64,000 bases of DNA, taken from the NCBI GenBank assembly GCA_041391665.1, contig JAWKNO010000002.1, positions 2,046,001-2,110,000 on the forward strand. Reading direction: 5' to 3'. Of the stretch, positions 8,671-16,387 are shown in pieces (within the stretch, counting starts at the first letter, position 1; the number at the start of each line of letters is the position of its first letter). Origin of the DNA: Bacteroidia bacterium. Lineage in GTDB: Bacteria > Bacteroidota > Bacteroidia > J057. The position numbers and the translations under genes were made by a program. A model generated the notes under the pieces. The model was not told where the DNA came from. It ran no database searches and was given only the letters and a program-made list of their open reading frames with translations.

Positions 8671-10114
8671 CTTAAAGTCTATGTCCATTAGAATGAGGAC
8701 TGTAACAAAAGACTTAGAATTATTCATGAGTTTCGGTTTAACTTAAAGTCTATGTCCATTAGAATGAGGACTGTAACGGCGGAGGCGGGATCATTTCGTA
8801 GCGACTGGAGTCTTAAAGTCTATGTCCATTAGAATGAGGACTGTAACTGAACTTGATTGTCATCTGATGAGGAGGCATACCGCTTAAAGTCTATGTCCAT
8901 TAGAATGAGGACTGTAACATTCAATGCATAATGCATCCAATAAAAAATCTAAATCTTAAAGTCTATGTCCATTAGAATGAGGACTGTAACGGGTTGCGGC
9001 GGTAACTACCTGCCCTCCGATGCCTTAAAGTCTATGTCCATTAGAATGAGGACTGTAACGATCGTATCTCCAGGGAGCATCACTGTATCTCTTCTTAAAG
9101 TCTATGTCCATTAGAATGAGGACTGTAACCGTCATCACAAAGACTCGACTTCCCAGCACCACTAACTTAAAGTCTATGTCCATTAGAATGAGGACTGTAA
9201 CTGTCGGCACAAAAAGAGAATCTCCTATCTTGAACTCTTAAAGTCTATGTCCATTAGAATGAGGACTGTAACGTTCATTTCTGAATGGTTTAAGAATTCG
9301 GTAAAACTTAAAGTCTATGTCCATTAGAATGAGGACTGTAACCTTGCATTATGTTATGTAGAAGCCAGGGACTTACTTAAAGTCTATGTCCATTAGAATG
9401 AGGACTGTAACGCGTCACAGACGTCGCGTCCGCCCGTGGTGGTCTGGCTTAAAGTCTATGTCCATTAGAATGAGGACTGTAACTAACCCCGGCGCTGATC
9501 GGAAGCCGCCTCTAAAACCTTAAAGTCTATGTCCATTAGAATGAGGACTGTAACAAATGATGCCCGAACTGGGGAGTTGTCTGTATCACTTAAAGTCTAT
9601 GTCCATTAGAATGAGGACTGTAACGTTCGCCGCTCATCAGGCACATTCCCTGCATCTCCTTAAAGTCTATGTCCATTAGAATGAGGACTGTAACATAAGC
9701 TCCAAACGCCCCTGCTCCTGCCGCAAACTTAAAGTCTATGTCCATTAGAATGAGGACTGTAACCGGAATCAATCTTCTCCATTTGCTCACCAATGGTCTT
9801 AAAGTCTATGTCCATTAGAATGAGGACTGTAACTCTTCCAGCGGTACGGGGGGGGCGGCCGGAACTTCTTAAAGTCTATGTCCATTAGAATGAGGACTGT
9901 AACACCCAACTTGTTGGGTCACATTCCTGTACAAAACTCTTAAAGTCTATGTCCATTAGAATGAGGACTGTAACTTACTGTGAAAATCTCGAGAAATTTC
10001 AGCTGGTTAACTTAAAGTCTATGTCCATTAGAATGAGGACTGTAACAGACCGTATGGCGACGACAGACCAAATTGGGTCAGACTTAAAGTCTATGTCCAT
10101 TAGAATGAGGACTG
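8671..10114 (+). CRISPR. CRISPR array 1: 21 repeats (last one truncated), 20 spacers
   Basis: The repeat is 36 bp, begins CTTAAAGTCTATG and ends GAGGACTGTAAC. Repeat starts lie at 8671, 8742, 8812, 8883, 8955, 9024, 9094, 9166, 9237, 9307, 9376, 9448, 9519, 9589, 9659, 9728, 9798, 9868, 9939, 10011 and 10083. Spacers are 33-36 bp and all different. The final repeat keeps only 32 bp (to GGACTG at 10114) and runs straight into a dispersed repeat. All complete repeats I checked are identical. crRNAs would carry the handle ACTGTAAC (last eight bases of the repeat), consistent with Csm use. Confidence 0.98.
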
Positions 10115-10280
10115 GTTGGGGCAATCCCTTGTGGTTGCCCTGTTTTAGCGCAATCCGTTGGGGTTGCACCGTTTATTTTGGTTGCCCTGTTTATTTTGGT
10201 TGCCCCATATTGATTGGGGCAATCGCCATCCGATTGGGGCAATCACATGGGATTGCCCCTACCGACGTTTGTTTTTTTAT
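10115..10280. repeat. dispersed repeat forming the trailer of array 1
   Basis: From the broken last repeat onward the sequence (GTTGGGGCAATCCCTTGTGG ... GCCCCTACCGACGTTTGT) is collinear without gaps, at an offset of 5646 bp, with 15761-15926 after array 2. It is built of GGGGCAATCCC/TTGTGGTTGCCC units in both orientations, the family also present at 1-60 and 16045-16320. No coding potential is seen from here to the reverse transcriptase gene. Confidence 0.85.
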
Positions 10281-10434
10281 GCGCCATGCGGCGCGTTATG
10301 ATGGGGGAAAATTAAAAATGAGCTGCCGTAGGCTATAATAATTTCACCGCTTCGCGGTTTGGCTGCGCCCCATTACATTTTGGTATATCAATAGCGCGGC
10401 GGTTTCAACCCCGCGCTTAAGGGGTTGCGCCATG

Positions 10435-10880
10435 CGGCGCAGTTCCGGTGGGTTCGAGAGCCTCACCCACCGGGTTTTATGCCTCCGGCAAACATAATCC
10501 CGCCAGTCCCCCATTCCAAGGGGGACGACTGGCGGAAGGGGGTTCGACACGACGCGCGCTACGGCGCAATTCCGGTGGGTTCGAGAGCCTCACCCACCGG
10601 TTTTTATGCCTCCGGCAAACATAATCCCGCCAGTCCCCCATTCCAAGGGGGACGACTGGCGGAAGGGGGTTCGACACGATGCGCGCCGACGGCGCAATTC
10701 CGGTGGGTTCGAGTCGAAGATACCTCCAGGTGAGCCTCACCCACCGGTTTTATGCCTCCGGCAAACATAATCCCGCCAGTCCCCCATTCCAAGGGGGACG
10801 ACTGGCGGAAGGGGGTTCGACTGGCGGAAGGGGGTTCGACTGGCGGAAGAGGGACGGCCAGGCGGAAGGGAGTTCGACAC
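10435..10880. repeat. three tandem copies of a ~127-bp unit
   Basis: Units start with CCGGTGGGTTCGAG at 10445, 10572 and 10700 (periods 127 and 128 bp). Each holds CTCACCCACCGG, TTTATGCCTCCGGCAAACA, and CCCCCATTCCAAGGGGGACG, the last being a hairpin. The third copy is followed by several short repeats of GACTGGCGGAAGGGGGTTC with point changes (about 10795-10880). Reading frames through it are repeat artefacts. The DNA from 10880 to 11015 is AT-rich, holds no gene, and would be the place for an RT-associated non-coding RNA, though I see no clear paired a1/a2 ends. Confidence 0.85.
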
Positions 10881-11015
10881 AAAACCGCGCGGTAGCGAGT
10901 TATCACAGTTTAACATAAATATTTTACCGTTCCCGCATTTTCGTTGAAAAAAAGTATCCGGATTATTGACCTATCGCGTAAAGAAAAGAGAAAACCAACC
11001 TAAAATCGCTCTTTT

Positions 11016-12053
11016 ATGTACGCTCTGTATTTCCCTTACTCCGTAAAGATGCGTTCGCGGCAGATCGGACAGATCTCCCACGCATTCTGCAAACTCAAAC
11101 GCCAGCGCGACCTCGCAGCATTCCTCCAGGAAGGTAGGAAAAGTCTGCTCCGCATTGTTGATTCTGCTTCCTCTGACTATTATTCCTTCCGTATGCCCAA
11201 ACGTGAAGGGGGTTCCCGACTCATCGAAACGCCCCGCGAAGAGCTGAAAGACATCCAGACCCGGATCAATCATATCCTCCAATGTGTCTATCACGGCCTC
11301 CGGCCTGATTGCGCCTTTGGTTTTATCATCACAGCCAAAGACGATACCGAAGCCCGCAATATCTACACCAATGCCTGCAAACACCTCGGGCAGTCACATG
11401 TGCTGAATCTCGACCTCAAAGACTTTTTCCATACTATCACCAGCGCCAAGGTGGAAAATATCTTCCTGGGGTCTCCTTTCCGGTTCAAACCGAAAGCCGC
11501 CCGCACCCTCGCACGGCTCACCACGTTCCGCAAACGCCTGCCGATGGGCGCACCGTCTTCACCCATTATCTCCAATTTCGCCTGCCTCGAAATGGATGCC
11601 AAATTGCAGGAATACGCGGACAAACGCGGCTGGAAATACACGCGCTTTTCTGACGATCTCACGTTGTCCTCCGGCAAAAAGATTTATCCCAATGATATCG
11701 CAGCGATTTTTGAGATTATCAGGGAATGTGGATTTGAACCCAATGAAGAGAAGGTAAACCTGTACAAAAAGTCAGATCCCCCCATCGTCACTGGCCTGCG
11801 CCTTTTGCCAGAGTTTCCCGATATCGCAGAGGATTATATCGAGGGGATTCGCTCTGATATGGAGATTTTACAGATGCTGGGATCGGACAAACGATTCACC
11901 CGCAGCATTTTCCAGCAGTTTCCTGCCGAAAAACTCCGCAGATCGATTATAGGGCAAATCAATTTTGTGGGATTTGTCAGGGGGAGGCAACACGATTCCT
12001 TTCTGGCACTGATGAAGGAACTCTACAAAATCCCTTACGCAAAAGCGAGCTGA
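11016..12053 (+). CDS. retron-type reverse transcriptase associated with the CRISPR locus
   Basis: A 345-residue RT with palm motifs: LNLDLKDFFHTI (catalytic Asp, near 131-137), PMGAPSSPIISNFAC (near 170-185) and RFSDDLTLSS with FSDD at 211-214 in place of the usual YADD. It also has both retron-clade markers: NAxxH as NACKHLG near 121-125 and VTG near 258-260. There is no fused Cas1, Cas6 or maturase domain. It stands between the two arrays, facing cas2-cas1. RTs next to cas1 in type III systems acquire spacers from RNA in characterised cases; here the same role is inferred for a separate, retron-like enzyme. An alternative is a stand-alone retron, but no partner effector or clear msr-msd is seen. 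ATG at 11049 is another possible start. Confidence 0.85.
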   Translation: MYALYFPYSVKMRSRQIGQISHAFCKLKRQRDLAAFLQEGRKSLLRIVDSASSDYYSFRMPKREGGSRLIETPREELKDIQTRINHILQCVYHGLRPDCAFGFIITAKDDTEARNIYTNACKHLGQSHVLNLDLKDFFHTITSAKVENIFLGSPFRFKPKAARTLARLTTFRKRLPMGAPSSPIISNFACLEMDAKLQEYADKRGWKYTRFSDDLTLSSGKKIYPNDIAAIFEIIRECGFEPNEEKVNLYKKSDPPIVTGLRLLPEFPDIAEDYIEGIRSDMEILQMLGSDKRFTRSIFQQFPAEKLRRSIIGQINFVGFVRGRQHDSFLALMKELYKIPYAKAS

Positions 12054-12058
12054 CGGGA
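12041..12058. repeat. 18-bp direct repeat, left copy flanking HEPN/MNT cassette
   Basis: AAAAGCGAGCTGACGGGA spans the last codons and stop of the reverse transcriptase gene. The identical 18 bp occur at 12795-12812 at the 3' end of the HEPN gene. The pair brackets the 12059-12794 cassette precisely. Confidence 0.9.
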
Positions 12059-12123
12059 ATTTTTTCAGACGGAAACATTGGAAATTCCCGCTTCGTAGTC
12101 TAAATTAGGTTAAATAATTTTTT

Positions 12124-12465
12124 GTGAAAACTTCCGAAAGACCGGCTAAATTAATTCCAATCGCGGTAAACACGCGGGAAGATGTGTTAATGGGACTAAA
12201 GACGTACCGAAATTTCCTGAATCACGAATTTCAGGTCACACGACTGGGTTTGTTTGGCTCCTTTGCGCGAGGAGAACAAACACTCAAAAGTGATATTGAC
12301 CTGCTGGTCGAATTTGAACCCAATACTCCCGGCCTTTTTGAAAAAAAACGCATGATAAAAGATTTTTTGCAACAAATTTTTCAACGTGAAATAGATTTGT
12401 GTCGGGAAAAATATATCAAATCCTATTTCCGGGATCAGATACTTAAAGAAGCACTTTATGTCTGA
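12124..12465 (+). CDS. MNT-type nucleotidyltransferase antitoxin (MntA-like)
   Basis: A 113-residue minimal nucleotidyltransferase. The motif GLFGSFARGEQ (near 43-53) followed by SDIDLLVEF (near 58-66) gives the GSx10DxD metal site. In HEPN/MNT pairs this protein neutralises the toxin by adenylylating it near the HEPN active site (known for MntA/HepT homologues). The start is GTG at 12124; no better in-frame ATG precedes the fold. It overlaps the HEPN gene by 8 nt, so the two are co-translated. It lies inside a segment bounded by 18-bp direct repeats, which separates the reverse transcriptase from cas2. Confidence 0.85.
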   Translation: MKTSERPAKLIPIAVNTREDVLMGLKTYRNFLNHEFQVTRLGLFGSFARGEQTLKSDIDLLVEFEPNTPGLFEKKRMIKDFLQQIFQREIDLCREKYIKSYFRDQILKEALYV

Positions 12466-12796
12466 AAAAGATAGGGGAAATCTTGCGGCAATTCTGGATT
12501 CTGTCAATAAGATTCAGGCGTTCACATCGGCTATATCAAATGCTGAGAATTTTTATAGCGACATCCGCACTTTCGACGCTACACTCATGAATTTCGTAAT
12601 TATCGGAGAATCCATTGCCCGCCTTAGCGAAGAAATCACTAAAGCCAATCCCCATATCGAATGGCAGAAAATTAAGGGATTCCGAAATATGATTGCACAT
12701 GATTATTTTGGAATAGACGCAGAAGAAGTCTGGCAAATTATTCAACAGTATGTCCCCCTACTCAAAACAAATATCCAACAAATTATAGAAAGCTAA
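12458..12796 (+). CDS. HEPN ribonuclease toxin (HepT-like, DUF86)
   Basis: A 112-residue helical protein with the HEPN catalytic motif RNMIAHDY (R-x4-H-x-Y, near residues 77-84), preceded by NFVIIGESIARL, the usual helix of DUF86 proteins. HepT-type HEPN proteins cut RNA and are held in check by the adjacent MNT protein. All motif residues are present, so the toxin is likely functional. Its stop codon lies inside the right copy of an 18-bp direct repeat. Placement within a CRISPR adaptation region may make loss of the locus costly to the cell (inference). Confidence 0.87.
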   Translation: MSEKDRGNLAAILDSVNKIQAFTSAISNAENFYSDIRTFDATLMNFVIIGESIARLSEEITKANPHIEWQKIKGFRNMIAHDYFGIDAEEVWQIIQQYVPLLKTNIQQIIES

Positions 12797-12812
12797 AAGC
12801 GAGCTGACGGGA
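12795..12812. repeat. 18-bp direct repeat, right copy
   Basis: Identical to 12041-12058 (AAAAGCGAGCTGACGGGA). Only one base separates it from the cas2 stop at 12814. The cassette between the two copies is 736 bp, so the duplication is best read as the footprint of its insertion. Confidence 0.9.
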
Positions 12813-12813
12813 G

Positions 12814-13101
12814 TCAGATCACGAGGGTTTTGGTTCGACTGAGGATCATATCCATATTCTGGTCAAAACCCCAGGCATACATTTGCCGGAGCCGGGACTC
12901 GGAAAGGTTGATGATATAAAGTTTATCATCTGTTTCGAGTTTCGGCTCATATTTTTGGAGCCATTTGGCGAGGGTTTTCTTTTTGATACGGGCGAGATAG
13001 ACCGACTTCTGGACCCGGGTAAACCCGATTTCCAGCAGGCTGTCTGCCATTTTGGTGCGCAGTTTATCCTTTCGGATATCGTAGGTAACGAGTACCGTCA
13101 T
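12814..13101 (-). CDS. cas2: Cas2, CRISPR adaptation
   Basis: A 95-residue ferredoxin-like protein that dimerises to bridge two Cas1 dimers in the spacer integrase. The first strand VLVTYDIRKDKLRTKMA carries the conserved Asp of YDI, followed by GFTRVQKSVYLARI, typical of Cas2. It overlaps cas1 by 4 nt. The gene runs leftward, convergent with the reverse transcriptase and HEPN/MNT genes, and its 3' end touches the right 18-bp repeat. Confidence 0.93.
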   Translation of the reverse strand: MTVLVTYDIRKDKLRTKMADSLLEIGFTRVQKSVYLARIKKKTLAKWLQKYEPKLETDDKLYIINLSESRLRQMYAWGFDQNMDMILSRTKTLVI

Positions 13102-14102
13102 GCAGCAACAGGTTCAGGTGGTAAAGTAGAATACTTCAGCAGCGACTGAGCCAGGGACGAAGCGTCGGAAAAAATTTGTTTTCGGGGGGGCAGTTCGCCC
13201 CGCGATTTTCCCGGTTTTTCATCCATAAAAACATCGAAGACCTCTACTGCCAGGGCACGGCCATTGTCGCTGAGCCATTCTCCGGCGTCTTTGGGCTGGA
13301 AATGCAGGGATTTGAGTTTTTTCTGCAAGCAAAGACTGGAAGCGATTTCATCTGCCCAGGGGCGGAATGGTTCTATAAAATCGTAGGCAAACGAAGGTTT
13401 GTGATACGCGTCGCGGTGCAGCACGGGCAGCGCAGGATCCAGTCCGGCGGCGATGATGGCCGTCTCCACGAGGTTGTAGAGCATGCCATAGAAATAGTTG
13501 AGGGTGGCATTAAACCGATCCATCGCCGGGCGGCGCGACCTGCCTTCAAACTGGTAGCGGGGTGGCAGGCAGTCAGAGATTCGGGTAAAATAGACACGAG
13601 AGACCGATCCTTCTACTCCGCGGAGGGTTGCGGCAATTTCGGCAATGGGTTTGCCTGACAGTTCGCTGAGTTTTTCTATCTGGGATTCGATATACTGGCA
13701 GCAAGCTTTGAGCTCCCGGCTGTTTTTGGGGCGGAGGTCGGCCAGTTTTTGGAGATGGACAATTTGCAACTGAGCCTTTTGGATGAGTTGGTGCACAACC
13801 CAGTCAGCACCTTCGGGAGCAGATGACCAGATCAGTTGATTGCGGCGGATGGTGGGGATAGAACCAAAATACTGGCTCCAGAATCGGCCTACAGGTTTGC
13901 CGGTTCGGGTGAGAAGTACGATGGGGATATCGTGCTCAAGCGCGAGCATGACCGCATCAGTAGTGAGAGAACAGGCATTGGACAGCGTGATGGCCGTCAC
14001 TTTTTCAGGAGAAACGAAGGTCTCGCCCGATTCGGATCGGATGCAAAAGCGGCCTTTGGATTTGGAAAGGCTGCAACCATAAGAGTTGATGACAAGGTGC
14101 AT
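13098..14102 (-). CDS. cas1: Cas1, CRISPR adaptation integrase
   Basis: A 334-residue integrase that inserts prespacers at the leader-repeat junction. Metal ligands are visible: E164 in RGVEGSVSRVYF, H234 in DAYHKPSFAYDF and the acidic pair D241/E244 in DFIEPFRP. The N-terminal beta domain (LVINSYGCSLSKSKGRF, VLLTRTGKPVGRF) is complete. No RT domain is fused. It begins 308 bp to the left of the array 2 leader and is transcribed away from it. With cas2 and the separate RT it forms the adaptation module shared, presumably, by both arrays because their leaders are almost identical. Confidence 0.96.
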   Translation of the reverse strand: MHLVINSYGCSLSKSKGRFCIRSESGETFVSPEKVTAITLSNACSLTTDAVMLALEHDIPIVLLTRTGKPVGRFWSQYFGSIPTIRRNQLIWSSAPEGADWVVHQLIQKAQLQIVHLQKLADLRPKNSRELKACCQYIESQIEKLSELSGKPIAEIAATLRGVEGSVSRVYFTRISDCLPPRYQFEGRSRRPAMDRFNATLNYFYGMLYNLVETAIIAAGLDPALPVLHRDAYHKPSFAYDFIEPFRPWADEIASSLCLQKKLKSLHFQPKDAGEWLSDNGRALAVEVFDVFMDEKPGKSRGELPPRKQIFSDASSLAQSLLKYSTLPPEPVAA

Positions 14103-14410
14103 AACTGAAAGCGTTAGTTGTGAAAAAACGATAATCCATACGAGTGTCAGTAGTGTACCTTTTAAAGCACACTTTCAGTATTCCCTGTCAGAAAGAACGA
14201 AGGTCAAAAAACCTTTTGATAATAAACGCAAGTGCCTGAAAAAAGTTTGGCCAATAAATATTCCATCAGAAAAAAATAACTTTGATTTTCAGTAGCAGAA
14301 ATTTGGTAATCCCGGAAAAACCTTCTATATTGAAATAGTTTTAAGAAGCTGAATAAGCATACTATTACCGGGGAAAAAAACCTGGAAACAGAAGTCAGTA
14401 GAAAAACGTT
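14103..14410. other. non-coding spacer between cas1 and array 2 leader
   Basis: AT-rich DNA that should hold the leftward cas1 promoter. Short open frames on both strands (for instance 14086-14295 and 14204-14455) lack protein-like composition and a plausible start, and one runs into the leader. I see no structured RNA or repeat. Confidence 0.6.
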
Positions 14411-14527
14411 ATACAAAAAATTTATGAAAAAAGCAAAAGTCACATGTTTTTCCAAAAACGGCCTTTTTTCGGGGTTTTTCGTAACAGTGTTAGCACCTGA
14501 CTATCAGCCAATTATGCAAAATTAGCT
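14411..14527 (+). promoter_or_regulatory. CRISPR leader of array 2
   Basis: Gap-free match over 117 bp to the array 1 leader (8554-8670). The four differences all cluster in the last 40 bp (CGCTG versus ACCTG, and CAGTCGATT versus CAGCCAATT). Same orientation, so array 2 is also transcribed rightward. Confidence 0.85.
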
Positions 14528-15760
14528 CTTAAAGTCTATGTCCATTAGAATGAGGACTGTAACTACATAGTCGCACGAGGAAAAAAGCGAACATGGCCCT
14601 TAAAGTCTATGTCCATTAGAATGAGGACTGTAACGTGTTACGGGCCCCATCAATTTGGGACTCTAGGCTTAAAGTCTATGTCCATTAGAATGAGGACTGT
14701 AACTCCGCTCAAGATTACTTTATCTGCTGCGATTTGAAACTTAAAGTCTATGTCCATTAGAATGAGGACTGTAACCCACAATGAATAACAACAAACCTAA
14801 AACTTTTTTTCTTAAAGTCTATGTCCATTAGAATGAGGACTGTAACCAGCAACGCTAACCATTTTCAATCCAATATTGTTGCTTAAAGTCTATGTCCATT
14901 AGAATGAGGACTGTAACTGAATGAATAAAAAGGTTGAACAATGTAAAAGACCTTAAAGTCTATGTCCATTAGAATGAGGACTGTAACATCCACCTAAGAT
15001 CCACGAACTTTTTGCAATTATTCTTAAAGTCTATGTCCATTAGAATGAGGACTGTAACATTTCTGAAATTTCATACCAACCCCTCTCAAGCTTAAAGTCT
15101 ATGTCCATTAGAATGAGGACTGTAACTCTGTAAAATTAAAATTTAGTTAATAAATTAAAGTCTTAAAGTCTATGTCCATTAGAATGAGGACTGTAACTAC
15201 TGTAGGGCGGTGTACAAATGCCCCCAGCCCACTTAAAGTCTATGTCCATTAGAATGAGGACTGTAACTGTCACCGAAATCGATGTCCCCACCCAGCGGGG
15301 ACCTTAAAGTCTATGTCCATTAGAATGAGGACTGTAACGAGAGCTTTCCTGACTCACTGTTTACCTTGGCTGCTTAAAGTCTATGTCCATTAGAATGAGG
15401 ACTGTAACAACTCGGCACTGGTATGCCGAGGAAAACTTTAACGCTTAAAGTCTATGTCCATTAGAATGAGGACTGTAACGCTGCGAGTCCGGCATGAAAC
15501 CTTAGAGGTGAGTCCTTAAAGTGTATGTCCATTAGAATGAGGACTGTAACCGTGGCTTGAACATGGCGCAAAGTTCCATTGAGCAGCTTAAAGTCTATGT
15601 CCATTAGAATGAGGACTGTAACGGCGAGACTCATGGCGAACTCTTCATCAGTAAAACTTAAAGTCTATGTCCATTAGAATGAGGACTGTAACCGATCTCC
15701 CGCGCGCTTAAGTTTGTCAACGATCTGCCTTAAAGTCTATGTCCATTAGAATGAGGACTG
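14528..15760 (+). CRISPR. CRISPR array 2: 18 repeats (last one truncated), 17 spacers
   Basis: Same 36-bp repeat as array 1. Repeat starts: 14528, 14599, 14668, 14740, 14811, 14882, 14952, 15023, 15091, 15162, 15232, 15303, 15373, 15444, 15515, 15587, 15657, 15729. Spacers are 32-36 bp. The repeat at 15515 has one change, G for C at 15523. The last repeat stops after 32 bp at 15760, exactly as in array 1. No spacer is shared with array 1 by eye. Several leader-proximal spacers are AT-rich, distal ones more GC-rich. Confidence 0.98.
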
Positions 15761-16385
15761 GTTGGGGCAATCCCTTGTGGTTGCCTTGATTTAGCGCAAT
15801 CCGTTGGGGTTGCACCGTTTATTTTGGTTGCCCTGTTTATTTTGGTTGCCCCATATTGATTGGCGCAATCGCCATCCGATTGGGGCAATCACATGGGATT
15901 GCCCCTACCGACGTTTGTATTTTGATGCGCGCGGTGGCGCGGTTCCGGTGGCTGAGCGCAGTCGAAGCCCCGGTCACATTGGCGCGCCGACGGCGTGGAG
16001 AATTGGGAAATGACAAACAAGGAATGACAAATGACAAAGAGATTGGCGCAATCCCTTGTGGTTGCCCCATATTGATTGGCGTAATCGCCATTTTGGTAGG
16101 GGCAATCCCTTGTGGTTGCCCGATATTGATTGGCGTAATCGCCATTTTGGTAGGGGCAATCCCTTGTGGTTGCCCCATATTGATTGGCGTAATCGCCATT
16201 TTGGTAGGGGCAATCCCTTGTGGTTGCCCGATTGGATGGCGCAATCCCTTGTGGTTGCCCCATATTGATTGGCGCAATCGCCATCCGATTAGGGGCAACC
16301 ACAAGGGATTGCCCCTACCGACGTTTGTTTTTTGATGCGCGCCGACGGCGCAATTCCGGTGGCTGAGCGCAGTCGAAGCCCCGGA
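15761..16385. repeat. dispersed and 54-bp tandem repeats between array 2 and the adhesin gene
   Basis: The first 165 bp duplicate the trailer of array 1. From 16045 a unit containing CAATCCCTTGTGGTTGCCC recurs at 16049, 16103, 16157 and 16211 (period 54 bp) and again at 16242. An inverted copy (GGGGCAACCACAAGGG) lies at 16291. The block ends with GACGTTTGTTTTTT and GGCTGAGCGCAGTCGAAGCC, as at the left edge of the window, and stops within a few bases of the adhesin stop codon at 16388. Reading frames here are artefacts. Confidence 0.85.
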
Positions 16386-16387
16386 AT

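Noticed and set aside
8671..10114. Open frames through the CRISPR arrays, with repeated RYSPHSNGHRL or SIRMRTVT segments
   Set aside because: They translate the 36-bp repeat and have no independent support.
10435..10906. Overlapping open frames on both strands in the 127-bp tandem repeats
   Set aside because: Produced by repeat units free of stops; protein content is repetitive and unlike any gene.
10880..11015. Possible msr-msd retron RNA upstream of the reverse transcriptase
   Set aside because: No clear pair of complementary ends or conserved branching guanosine context could be seen by eye; left as a test only.
15804..16335. Frames encoding repeated GAIPCGCPILIGV-like strings
   Set aside because: Translation of the 54-bp tandem repeat in several frames at once.
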